64,000 nucleotides of DNA, taken from the NCBI RefSeq assembly GCF_900103275.1, contig NZ_FNGP01000004.1, forward strand, positions 1 through 64,000, in the 5' to 3' direction. Source of the stretch: Tessaracoccus oleiagri (lineage in GTDB: Bacteria; Actinomycetota; Actinomycetes; Propionibacteriales; Propionibacteriaceae). Under the pieces are notes generated by a model. It made no database searches and was not told the origin of the DNA. It worked only from the letters and a program-made list of their open reading frames with translations. Made by a program: the position numbers and the translations under genes. Positions 6,896-14,628 of the stretch are shown here, in pieces. Each line of letters opens with the position of its first letter. Positions within the stretch are counted from its first letter, which is position 1.

Positions 6896-8572
6896 GTGCT
6901 GCTCGAACTCTCGCTGAGCGACTTCGGCGTCGTCGCGGGCACGGCGATCGAGCTCCGCCCGGGCCTCGTCGCGCTGACCGGTGAGACGGGGGCGGGCAAG
7001 ACGATGATTGTCTCCGGCCTCGGCCACCTCCTCGGCCAGCGCGCGGACGCCGGCATCGTGCGGCGCGGCGCAGAACGGGCCGTCGTGCGCGGCCGCTGGC
7101 AGGTCGACGACACGGTGGGTGACGCCGTGAAGGAGCTGGGCGGTGACGTCGACGACAACGAGCTCGTCACCGTGCGGCAGATCGCCGCCAACGGCCGGTC
7201 CCGCGCCGTAGTCGGTGGCGCCCCGGCCCCGATCTCCACCCTCGCCGCGCTCGAGCTCGCGACGATCCACGGCCAGTCGGAACAGCTCCGGCTCGCGTCC
7301 CCCGACAGGCAGCGGGAACTCCTCGACGCGCACGCGCGGCCGCCGGGCCTCGACCGCTACCGCGACGCCTATCGGGAGCGCGAGCAGGCCGCCGCGGAAC
7401 TGCGCGAACTGGACTCCGCAGCGATGGAGCGCGCCCGCGAGGCCGACATGCTGCGGTTCGGGCTCGAGGAGATCGCCGCCGTCGAGCCCCGGCCGGGCGA
7501 GGACCCGGAGCTCGAGGCCGAGCAGCGGCGACTCCAGGACCTCGACGAGCTGCGCCAGCTCGCGGGGACCGCGCAGGCGTCGCTCAGCGGCGACGAGTAC
7601 GACTACGAGGCACCCAGCGCGGTGGGACTCGTGGGCCAGGCCAGGAAGGTGCTCTCCTCGCTCGCGGACAGGGACGAGCAGGCCAGGGCGCTCGCCGGGC
7701 GCGCCCAGGAGGCGAGCCTCCTCGTCGACGAGCTCGCGGCCGACGTGTCGTCCTACCTCGCGGACCTGGTCGACGACCCGCTACGGCTCGAGGCCGTGGC
7801 GGAGCGCCGCGCCCGTCTCGCGACCCTGACGCGGAAGTACGGCGCCACGATCGACGAGGTGCTGGCCTGGTCGGAGGAGTCGGCGCTCCGTCTCGCCCAA
7901 CTCGACGGCTCCGACGAGCGCATCGTCGAACTCCGGGGCCGGGTGGCGGCCCTGGACGCCGAGCTCCGTGAACTCGCCGCCGGCATCACCGCGCGGCGCC
8001 GCGAGGCGGCCGCGTCGCTGGCCGACCAGGCCCACCGAGAACTCGCGGCGCTCGCCATGCCGCACGCCCGCCTGGAGTTCCAGGTGGGAGAGGCGCCGCT
8101 CGGCACCCACGGCGCGGACCGCGTCGAGCTGATGTTCTCCGCGAACCCGGGCGCAGCCCCGGGCCCGCTGGGCAAGGTCGCGTCGGGCGGCGAACTCTCC
8201 CGCGTGCGGCTGGCGCTCGAGGTCGTGTTGGCCGGGGCGGACGGCGGGCACACGTTCGTGTTCGATGAGGTCGACGCCGGCGTCGGCGGCGCGGTCGGCC
8301 TCGAGATCGGGCGACGACTGCAGCGGCTCGCGACCGCCTCGCAGGTCATCGTCGTGACCCACCTCGCGCAGGTGGCGGCCTTCGCGGACCAGCACTTCGT
8401 CGTCCACAAGTCCAGCGACGGACGCGTGACCACGTCGGACGTCCGCGAGGTGGTCGGCGACGAGCGGGTAGCGGAGCTCGCCCGGATGATGGGTGGCTCG
8501 TCGGACACCGCCGCCGCGCTCGAGCACGCGGCGGAGCTGCTCGACGAGGCTGCGCGGGACGCCCCGGCCTAG
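6896..8572 (+). CDS. recN: DNA repair protein RecN
   Basis: A 558-residue SMC-like ATPase acting in double-strand-break repair. Walker A is GETGAGKTM near residue 25, followed by the RecN-typical ATIHGQSEQLRL. A central coiled-coil region spans about residues 150-380. The ABC signature is SGGELSRVRLALE, Walker B is TFVFDEVDAGVGG, and the H-loop is VIVVTHLAQVAA. GTG start is one base after the nadK stop, preceded by GGGGAAGG. The stop lies 14 nt before polA. In Mycobacterium the next genes differ; here polA follows directly and makes a repair cluster. Confidence 0.96.
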   Translation: MLLELSLSDFGVVAGTAIELRPGLVALTGETGAGKTMIVSGLGHLLGQRADAGIVRRGAERAVVRGRWQVDDTVGDAVKELGGDVDDNELVTVRQIAANGRSRAVVGGAPAPISTLAALELATIHGQSEQLRLASPDRQRELLDAHARPPGLDRYRDAYREREQAAAELRELDSAAMERAREADMLRFGLEEIAAVEPRPGEDPELEAEQRRLQDLDELRQLAGTAQASLSGDEYDYEAPSAVGLVGQARKVLSSLADRDEQARALAGRAQEASLLVDELAADVSSYLADLVDDPLRLEAVAERRARLATLTRKYGATIDEVLAWSEESALRLAQLDGSDERIVELRGRVAALDAELRELAAGITARRREAAASLADQAHRELAALAMPHARLEFQVGEAPLGTHGADRVELMFSANPGAAPGPLGKVASGGELSRVRLALEVVLAGADGGHTFVFDEVDAGVGGAVGLEIGRRLQRLATASQVIVVTHLAQVAAFADQHFVVHKSSDGRVTTSDVREVVGDERVAELARMMGGSSDTAAALEHAAELLDEAARDAPA

Positions 8573-8573
8573 G

Positions 8574-8579
8574 TAGAGT
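8574..8579 (+). promoter_or_regulatory. -10 element, leaderless start of polA
   Basis: TAGAGT, 7 nt before the GTG at 8587 and just after the recN stop. It suggests that polA has its own promoter besides read-through from recN. Confidence 0.55.
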
Positions 8580-8586
8580 CGGGCGG

Positions 8587-11256
8587 GTGAGCAACCCCCG
8601 ACTTCTCCTGATCGACGGCCACTCGATGGCGTACCGCGCGTTCTTCGCGCTGCCCGTGGAGAACTTCTCCACCACCACCGGGCAACACACCAACGCGGTC
8701 TTCGGCTTCACGTCGATGCTGATCAACGTGCTGCGGGACGAGAAGCCCACCCACATCGCCGTGGCGTTCGACGTGGCGCGGGAGTCGTTCCGCACGGAGG
8801 CGTACCCGGAGTACAAGGCGAACCGGAGCAAGTCGCCCGACGAGTTCCGCGGCCAGGTGGAGCTGATCAAGGACGTGCTGCGGGCGCTCAACATCGTGTT
8901 CATCGAGAAGCCCGGCTTCGAGGCCGACGACCTGATCGCCACCCTGTCCACGCAGGCCACCGCCGAGGGCTACGACGTCGCCATCGTCAGCGGCGACCGG
9001 GACGCGATGCAGCTCGTCAACGAGCACGTCACGCTGCTCTACCCGCGCAAGGGCGTGTCCGACCTGGCGCGGATGACGCCGCAGGCCGTGGAGGAGAAGT
9101 ACCTCGTCACGCCCGCGCGCTACCCGGAGCTGGCGGCCCTGGTGGGGGAGACGAGCGACAACCTCCCCGGCGTGCCAGGGGTAGGGCCCAAGACAGCCGC
9201 CAAGTGGCTCGCGGAGCACGACGGGCTGGAGAACCTCATCGCCCGCGCCGAGCAGGTGCGCGGCAAGGCCGGCGAGAGCTTCCGGGAGCGGCTCGACGAC
9301 GTGCGCCGCAACCGGCGGCTGAACGCGCTGGTGCGCGACGTGGAGATCGACTGCGTCCCGTCGCAGCTCATCAGGACCGAGTGGGACCGTGCGAAGGTCG
9401 GGGAACTGTTCGGCGCGCTGGAGTTCCGGGTCCTGCGCGAACGCCTCGGGGAACTCTCCGACGGGGCCGACGAGGAGGTCACCGACGAGAAGTTCGTCGT
9501 CGAGGGCGAGAAGCTCGCGCCCGGCGCCGTCGCGGACTGGCTGGCACGCCATGGCGCGGGGGAGCTGGGCGTGCACTTCGTCGGCCGCTGGGGCTCGGGC
9601 ACCGGCGACGTGACCGGCGTCGGCCTCGCCGCGCCGGACGGCCAGGGCGCCTACCTCGACACGGCGAGCTTCACCCCCGAGGACGACGCCGCCTTCGCGG
9701 CCTGGGCCTCGGACGCGAGCTGCGCCAAGCTCGTCCACGACGCCAAGGGACCGATGCTCGGGGCCGCGGGCCGTGGCTGGGAACTCGACGGCGTCGCCTG
9801 CGACACGATGCTTGCCGCCTACCTCCTGCACCCCGACCAGCGCAGCCATCGGCTCGAGGACCTCGTCCTGCGCTACCTCAAGCGTGAGCTCGCGACGGAG
9901 CAGGCGGGCGACGGGGACCAGCTCGCGTTCGACTTCGGCGACGACGTCACCGCCGACGACGCCCTGCTGCGCGCCCGGGCCGTGTTCGACCTCGCCGCAG
10001 TCCTCCGCGAACGGCTCGACGAGCGCAACCAGCTCCGCCTCCTCGAGACGCTCGAGCAGCCGCTGATGAAGGTGCTGTCCCGGATGGAGCGCACCGGCAT
10101 CGCCGTCGACGAGGAACGGCTGCGCCGGCTCCGGGACGAGTTCGACCGGGCCGTCGCGGCCGCCCAGCAGGCCGCCTTCGAGGTGCTCGGCCACGAGGTG
10201 AACCTCGGCTCGCCCAAGCAGCTCCAGGCGGTGCTGTTCGACGAGCTGGGCATGCCCAAGACGCGCAAGACGAAGTCCGGCTACACCACGGATGCGGAGG
10301 CGCTCGCCGGGCTCTACGAGAAGACCGAGCACCCGTTCCTGGGTCACCTGCTGGCCCACCGCGACCAGATCCGGCTGCGCCAGACGGTGGACGGGCTGAT
10401 GGCCGCGATCCGCGAGGACGGCCGCATCCACACCACCTACCAGCAGACCATCGCGGCGACGGGGCGCCTGTCGTCGACGGACCCGAACCTCCAGAACATC
10501 CCAATCCGCACGTCGCTCGGCCGCCAGATCCGCACCGCCTTCGTGCCGGGGGAGGGCTTCGAGTCGCTGATGAGCGCCGACTACTCACAGATCGAGATGC
10601 GGCTGATGGCCGACGCGTCCGGTGACGAGGGGCTGATCACGGCCTTCCAGTCCGGACGGGACTTCCACAACGAGATGGCTTCCAAGGTGTTCGCCGTGGA
10701 GCCCGGGGCGGTCACGGGCGAGATGCGCGCGAAGATCAAGGCCATGAACTATGGCCTTGCCTACGGGCTCAGCGCCTTCGGGCTGTCGAACCAGCTGAAG
10801 ATCTCCGTGGCCGAGGCCCGCGAGCTGATGGACGACTACTTCGAGCGGGTCGGGGGCGTGCAGCGCTACCTGGCCGATGTGGTCGACGAGGCGCGGCGCC
10901 GCGGCTACACGGAGACAATGCTCGGCCGACGGCGCTACCTGCCGGATCTCACGTCGTCGAACCGGCAGCGCCGTGAGATGGCTGAGCGGGCGGCGCTGAA
11001 CTCACCCGTCCAGGGGTCGGCGGCCGACGTCATCAAGCTGGCGATGCTGGGTGTCGACGAGGCGCTGGAGCGCTCGGCACTGCGGAGCCGGGTGCTGTTG
11101 CAGGTCCATGACGAGCTGGTGCTGGAGGTGGCCCCGGGCGAGGCCGAGGCCCTCTCGTCGCTCGTCTCCGAGGCGATGGCGGGGGCCGCCGACCTCAAGG
11201 TGCCGCTGGCGGTGTCAGTCGGGGTGGGCGACAACTGGGAGACGGCGGCCCACTAG
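8587..11256 (+). CDS. polA: DNA polymerase I (5'-3' exonuclease plus polymerase, degenerate proofreading domain)
   Basis: An 889-residue Pol I. The 5' nuclease domain covers residues about 1-290 (LLIDGHSMAYRAFFA, GFEADDLIATL, GETSDNLPGVPGVGPKTA). The middle domain (about 300-480) lacks the Exo I D-x-E pair: the equivalent stretch reads LGVHFVGRWG, and the Exo III Tyr/Asp pair is also absent, so proofreading is probably inactive. The polymerase domain has motif A SADYSQIEMRL, O-helix KAMNYGLAYG with Tyr722 where E. coli has Phe, and motif C LQVHDELVLEV. Tyr at this place is known to relax dideoxynucleotide discrimination. Its end overlaps the convergent sortase gene by 4 nt. Confidence 0.97.
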   Translation: MSNPRLLLIDGHSMAYRAFFALPVENFSTTTGQHTNAVFGFTSMLINVLRDEKPTHIAVAFDVARESFRTEAYPEYKANRSKSPDEFRGQVELIKDVLRALNIVFIEKPGFEADDLIATLSTQATAEGYDVAIVSGDRDAMQLVNEHVTLLYPRKGVSDLARMTPQAVEEKYLVTPARYPELAALVGETSDNLPGVPGVGPKTAAKWLAEHDGLENLIARAEQVRGKAGESFRERLDDVRRNRRLNALVRDVEIDCVPSQLIRTEWDRAKVGELFGALEFRVLRERLGELSDGADEEVTDEKFVVEGEKLAPGAVADWLARHGAGELGVHFVGRWGSGTGDVTGVGLAAPDGQGAYLDTASFTPEDDAAFAAWASDASCAKLVHDAKGPMLGAAGRGWELDGVACDTMLAAYLLHPDQRSHRLEDLVLRYLKRELATEQAGDGDQLAFDFGDDVTADDALLRARAVFDLAAVLRERLDERNQLRLLETLEQPLMKVLSRMERTGIAVDEERLRRLRDEFDRAVAAAQQAAFEVLGHEVNLGSPKQLQAVLFDELGMPKTRKTKSGYTTDAEALAGLYEKTEHPFLGHLLAHRDQIRLRQTVDGLMAAIREDGRIHTTYQQTIAATGRLSSTDPNLQNIPIRTSLGRQIRTAFVPGEGFESLMSADYSQIEMRLMADASGDEGLITAFQSGRDFHNEMASKVFAVEPGAVTGEMRAKIKAMNYGLAYGLSAFGLSNQLKISVAEARELMDDYFERVGGVQRYLADVVDEARRRGYTETMLGRRRYLPDLTSSNRQRREMAERAALNSPVQGSAADVIKLAMLGVDEALERSALRSRVLLQVHDELVLEVAPGEAEALSSLVSEAMAGAADLKVPLAVSVGVGDNWETAAH

Positions 11257-11978
11257 ACCAGGGAGCCGTAGAAGAAGACCCGGGACTTCCAGGGGTCCTC
11301 GCCGGCGTCCTCGTCCGCCGAGCCGTCGAAGTCCCAGCAGATGATCATGGCGAGCTCGGGGGCGCCCTCGAAGTCGATCATCACGTCGGAGTCGGGGTCG
11401 TACTCGTCGACCCACACCTTCTTCGCCTCGGTGAACTCGTAGCAGGCCACCTCGCCGTCGGAGGAGTAGAGCTTGATGAGGTCGCCGGGCTTCAGCCGGG
11501 ACTCGCCGCCCTCGTACATCTCGTTGCCCAGCGCTCCGCCGTTGCGGTACGTGTGGATGGACAGGACCGCCTTGCCCTCGGTGGGGCCGGGCTTCGGACC
11601 GTTGCTCCACCAGGAGGCGGTGCGCTTCTCCGCGGGCGGCGGCGCCGCGATGTTGCCGTTCTCGTCCTCGCCGAGCGCGAGCACCTTCTCGTCCACGGTG
11701 AGCCCGCCCTCGAAGGTGTAACGGACCGGCTCGAAGCCCTCCGTCGCGGTGGTGCACTCGTACTGCGCGGCGGGCGCCGACGACGCGTCCGCGCTTGGTG
11801 CGGCTGCGGAACTGGTGGGGGACCCGGACTCGGGCGCGCTGGTGACCGGCCCGGGGCTGGGCAGCCCGGCGGTGTCAGGCGTCGGCGCGGGCCGGGCGAG
11901 GTACAGTCCGCCGACGACGACTAGTATGACTGCCACGACGGCGGCGACGATGACCAGCACGCGGTTCCGGTTGCTCAC
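11253..11978 (-). CDS. Class F-type sortase (membrane-anchored transpeptidase)
   Basis: A 241-residue protein with one N-terminal membrane segment (residues about 7-27), a Pro/Ser/Ala/Thr-rich linker (about 30-70) and a C-terminal sortase fold. The catalytic triad can be assigned as His142 (LSIHTYRN), Cys214 (MIICWDF) and Arg233 (KSRVFFYG). RLKPGDLIKLY is the typical sortase strand. Class F sortases are characteristic of actinobacteria, including Cutibacterium. No LPXTG-type substrate is encoded nearby, so its clients lie elsewhere. GTG 11978 is preferred over an upstream ATG because it places a TATACT hexamer 7 nt ahead. Confidence 0.8.
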   Translation of the reverse strand: MSNRNRVLVIVAAVVAVILVVVGGLYLARPAPTPDTAGLPSPGPVTSAPESGSPTSSAAAPSADASSAPAAQYECTTATEGFEPVRYTFEGGLTVDEKVLALGEDENGNIAAPPPAEKRTASWWSNGPKPGPTEGKAVLSIHTYRNGGALGNEMYEGGESRLKPGDLIKLYSSDGEVACYEFTEAKKVWVDEYDPDSDVMIDFEGAPELAMIICWDFDGSADEDAGEDPWKSRVFFYGSLV

Positions 11979-11985
11979 GTAGCGG

Positions 11986-11991
11986 AGTATA
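11986..11991 (-). promoter_or_regulatory. -10 element, leaderless start of the sortase gene
   Basis: TATACT on the reverse strand, 7 nt before GTG 11978. It decides the start of the sortase gene. Confidence 0.6.
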
Positions 11992-12021
11992 ACGAGAACC
12001 TCAAATCCGGGTGGCCGCGGA

Positions 12022-12050
12022 TTGACCCGCGCGCGTGAGTCGCATAGGCT
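12022..12050 (+). promoter_or_regulatory. Probable rpsA promoter
   Basis: TTGACC (12022-12027), exactly 17 nt, then TAGGCT (12045-12050), close to the housekeeping sigma consensus. It would give a 5' leader of roughly 110 nt before rpsA. A second TAGGGT at about 12085 could be a weaker promoter. Confidence 0.7.
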
Positions 12051-12051
12051 T

Positions 12052-12075
12052 GGACAGCACTGTGGCCTGCTGTCC
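12052..12075 (+). promoter_or_regulatory. Hairpin in the rpsA leader
   Basis: 8-bp perfect stem GGACAGCA / TGCTGTCC with an 8-nt loop, at the very start of the predicted rpsA transcript. It may stabilise the mRNA or take part in S1 autoregulation; this is inference. Confidence 0.5.
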
Positions 12076-12165
12076 CTCGGACCGAGTAGGGTCAGCGCGT
12101 TGTTAGTTCCGATTAGCGACTGGGCCGCAGAGACCAGAAAAGCCATCCAATCGGAGCCCTACTAC

Positions 12166-13605
12166 ATGACCTCTCCCACTGAGGCGTCGGCCGTCACGGT
12201 TGACGATTTCGCCAGCCCGGAAGCCTTCCTCGAGGCTGTTGATGCCACCATCAAGTACTTCAACGACGGGGACATCGTCTCCGGCACCGTTGTGAAGGTC
12301 GACCGGGACGAGGTCCTGCTCGACATCGGTTACAAGACCGAAGGCGTTATTCCTTCCAAGGAACTCTCCATCAAGCACGACGTCGATCCGTTCGACGTGG
12401 TCCAGGTCGGCGATGAAGTCGAGGCCCTGGTCCAGCAGAAGGAGGACAAGGAAGGCCGTCTCATCCTGTCCAAGAAGCGCGCGCAGTACGAGCGGGCCTG
12501 GGGCACGATCGAGAAGATCAAGGAAGAGGACGGCGTGGTCACCGGCTCCGTCATCGAGGTGGTCAAGGGCGGCCTGATCGTCGACATCGGCCTCCGCGGC
12601 TTCCTGCCGGCGTCCCTCGTCGAGATGCGTCGCGTCCGTGACCTCCAGCCGTACGTCGGCATGGAGCTCGAGGCGAAGATCATCGAGCTCGACAAGAACC
12701 GCAACAACGTGGTCCTCTCCCGTCGTGCGTGGCTCGAGCAGACCCAGTCCGAGGTCCGTCACACCTTCCTCACGCAGCTCCAGAAGGGCCAGATCCGCAA
12801 GGGTGTCGTGTCCTCGATCGTCAACTTCGGCGCGTTCGTCGACCTTGGCGGCGTCGACGGCCTCGTGCACGTCTCGGAGCTGTCCTGGAAGCACATCGAC
12901 CACCCGAACGAGGTCGTCGAGGTCGGCATGCCCGTCACCGTCGAGGTGCTCGAGGTGGACATGGACCGCGAGCGCGTGTCCCTGTCGCTCAAGGCCACCC
13001 AGGAAGACCCGTGGCAGACCTTCGCCCGCCTGCACCAGATCGGCCAGATCGTGCCCGGCAAGGTCACCAAGCTCGTTCCGTTCGGTGCATTCGTGCGCGT
13101 CGGTGAGGGCATCGAGGGCCTGGTCCACGTCTCCGAGCTGGCCGAGCGCCACGTCGAGATCCCGGAGCAGGTCGTCACGGTCGGCGACGACGTCATGGTC
13201 AAGGTCATCGACATCGACCTCGATCGCCGCCGCGTCTCCCTCTCGCTGAAGCAGGCCAACGAGGGCGTAGACATCGCCGCGGACGAGTTCGATCCGTCGC
13301 TGTACGGCATGACCGCGTCCTACGACGACCAGGGCAACTACATCTACCCCGAGGGCTTCGATCCGGAGACCAACGAGTGGAAGGAAGGCTACGAGGAGCA
13401 GCGCGCTGCTTGGGAAGCCCAGTACGCCCAGGCCCAGGCCCTGTGGGAGGCGCACAAGCGCCAGGTCGAGGAAGCCGAGAGCGGCGACCGCGAGGTCCCG
13501 GCCTCCGTCGGCGCGGAGTACGTGGCCGAGACCCCGTCCGAGGGTTCGCTGGCCTCGGACGAGGCCCTGCAGGCCCTTCGTGACAAGCTCACCGGCGGTC
13601 GCTGA
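12166..13605 (+). CDS. rpsA: 30S ribosomal protein S1
   Basis: A 479-residue S1 with four S1/OB repeats, the usual actinobacterial number: about residues 35-105 (GTVVKVDRDEVLLDIGYKTEG), 120-190 (GSVIEVVKGGLIVDIGLRG), 205-275 (GVVSSIVNFGAFVDLGGVDG) and 290-360 (GKVTKLVPFGAFVRVGEGIEG). The last two carry the canonical FGAFV. An acidic, Gln/Glu-rich tail follows. It binds mRNA at the ribosome. The start is ATG 12166 (MTSPTEASAVTVDD); the longer open frame to 12022 runs through the promoter and is rejected. No clear Shine-Dalgarno is visible, as is common for rpsA. Confidence 0.97.
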   Translation: MTSPTEASAVTVDDFASPEAFLEAVDATIKYFNDGDIVSGTVVKVDRDEVLLDIGYKTEGVIPSKELSIKHDVDPFDVVQVGDEVEALVQQKEDKEGRLILSKKRAQYERAWGTIEKIKEEDGVVTGSVIEVVKGGLIVDIGLRGFLPASLVEMRRVRDLQPYVGMELEAKIIELDKNRNNVVLSRRAWLEQTQSEVRHTFLTQLQKGQIRKGVVSSIVNFGAFVDLGGVDGLVHVSELSWKHIDHPNEVVEVGMPVTVEVLEVDMDRERVSLSLKATQEDPWQTFARLHQIGQIVPGKVTKLVPFGAFVRVGEGIEGLVHVSELAERHVEIPEQVVTVGDDVMVKVIDIDLDRRRVSLSLKQANEGVDIAADEFDPSLYGMTASYDDQGNYIYPEGFDPETNEWKEGYEEQRAAWEAQYAQAQALWEAHKRQVEEAESGDREVPASVGAEYVAETPSEGSLASDEALQALRDKLTGGR

Positions 13606-13627
13606 CCCCGGCCGAAGCCGATGAACG

Positions 13628-13659
13628 ACGGCGCCCCTCGCACCAGCGAGGGGCGCCGT
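13628..13659 (+). terminator. GC-rich terminator hairpin after rpsA
   Basis: Perfect 13-bp stem (ACGGCGCCCCTCG / CGAGGGGCGCCGT) with a 6-nt loop, 22 nt after the rpsA stop. There is no U-tract, which is common in high-GC actinobacteria. Confidence 0.75.
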
Positions 13660-13685
13660 CGCCGTCGTTGCGGCAGGATGATCCC

Positions 13686-14291
13686 ATGCCACGGATTGCA
13701 CTGACCGGAGGGATCGCGTCGGGAAAGTCGACCGTCGCGCGCATGCTCGAGGCCCGCGGCGTCGTCATCGTCGACTCCGACGTGCTGGCGCGGGAGGTGG
13801 TGGAGCCGGGCACCGAGGGCCTGGATGCCATCGTCGAACGCTTCGGCTCGAGCGTGCTCCAGCCAGACGGCTCCCTCGACCGGGCCCGGCTCGGCAGCCT
13901 GGTGTTCGCCGACCCCGCAGCGCGGGCGGACCTCAACGCCATCGTGCACCCGCTCGTCCGGCGCCGGGCGGAGGAACTGGAGGCTGCGGCCCCGGCAGGC
14001 GCGCTCGTCGTGCAGGTCATCCCGCTCCTCGTGGAGGCCGGATTGGTCGGCGGCTTCGACCACGTGATCGTGGTCGACGTCGCCGTCGATGAGCAGTTGC
14101 GCCGGCTGATGTCACGAAACGGCTACTCGTGCGACGAGGCGATGGCCCGGATCCGCGCCCAGGCAACCCGCGAGGAGCGACTCCGGGTGGCCGACACCGT
14201 CATCGACTCCAGCGGCAGCCTCGCGGAGACCGAGGCCCAGGTGCAGGCAGCCCTCGACCGGATCGTGGCCAGCACCGACCAGGGGTCCTGA
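13686..14291 (+). CDS. coaE: Dephospho-CoA kinase
   Basis: A 201-residue P-loop kinase for the last step of coenzyme A synthesis. The P-loop is LTGGIASGKSTVA at residues about 6-18; DSDVLAREVVEPG and IVHPLVRRR are family motifs, and VPLLVE-like VIPLLVEAGL is the lid region. Start ATG 13686 is preceded by CAGGAT at 13674-13679, a weak -10, so it may be leaderless; the ATG at 13668 would be upstream of that. rpsA-coaE-uvrB order is conserved in actinobacteria; here the gcv operon has been placed between coaE and uvrB. Some actinobacterial CoaE proteins carry an extra C-terminal domain, which is absent here. Confidence 0.96.
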   Translation: MPRIALTGGIASGKSTVARMLEARGVVIVDSDVLAREVVEPGTEGLDAIVERFGSSVLQPDGSLDRARLGSLVFADPAARADLNAIVHPLVRRRAEELEAAAPAGALVVQVIPLLVEAGLVGGFDHVIVVDVAVDEQLRRLMSRNGYSCDEAMARIRAQATREERLRVADTVIDSSGSLAETEAQVQAALDRIVASTDQGS

Positions 14292-14306
14292 GCCCACCGG
14301 GCAGGC

Positions 14307-14346
14307 AAAAAAAACCCGGCCGCGCCCCATTGGGGACGCGGCCGGG
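14307..14346. terminator. Bidirectional terminator between coaE and the small membrane protein
   Basis: GC-rich stem (CCCGGCCGCG at 14315-14324 with CGCGGCCGGG at 14337-14346, extended by CCCC/GGGG). Eight A's at 14307-14314 give a U-tract on the reverse transcript, so it best serves the reverse-strand gene and can also stop coaE. Confidence 0.85.
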
Positions 14347-14367
14347 CCACCGTATTGTTGTTCGGCG

Positions 14368-14520
14368 CTAGACCCTTCGGCCTGCGACGAGGTTGTAGAT
14401 AACCAGCGCCACGACGACGATGAGCAGCAGATGAATCAGACCGCCACCGATGTTCGTGAGCAGGCCGATGAGCCAGATCGCGAGGATGATCGCGATGATG
14501 ATCCATAGAATTCGGGCCAT
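14368..14520 (-). CDS. Small membrane protein, lmo0937/DUF5670 family
   Basis: A 50-residue protein consisting of two hydrophobic helices (MARILWIIIAIILAIWLIGL and LIHLLLIVVVALVIYNLVAG) joined by TNIGGG, which is the pattern of the lmo0937/DUF5670 family. Function unknown; family members are often linked to envelope or stress conditions. ATG 14520 is chosen over one at 14550 because AAGGAG lies 6-7 nt upstream. It is monocistronic, with its own terminator. The 108 nt upstream holds its promoter (not clearly recognisable) and a short CGCGG/CCGCG hairpin at 14575-14588 that may mark the end of gcvP transcription. Confidence 0.85.
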   Translation of the reverse strand: MARILWIIIAIILAIWLIGLLTNIGGGLIHLLLIVVVALVIYNLVAGRRV

Positions 14521-14628
14521 GATTAACTCCTTCCCTGATACGGGATACAAACGTTAGCGGTAAGCCCGTTCACACGCGGATAACCGCGCTATTTTGCTAG
14601 TCACCGGCGTGTCGGGGTGCGCCTGACG

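Noticed and set aside
8569-10431. 620-residue open frame antisense to polA
   Set aside because: Antisense of a clear Pol I gene; it is long only because of GC-rich third positions. Same reason for 22653-25394 (minus), 38516-41092 (minus), 14617-17085 (plus) and 12103-13701 (minus).
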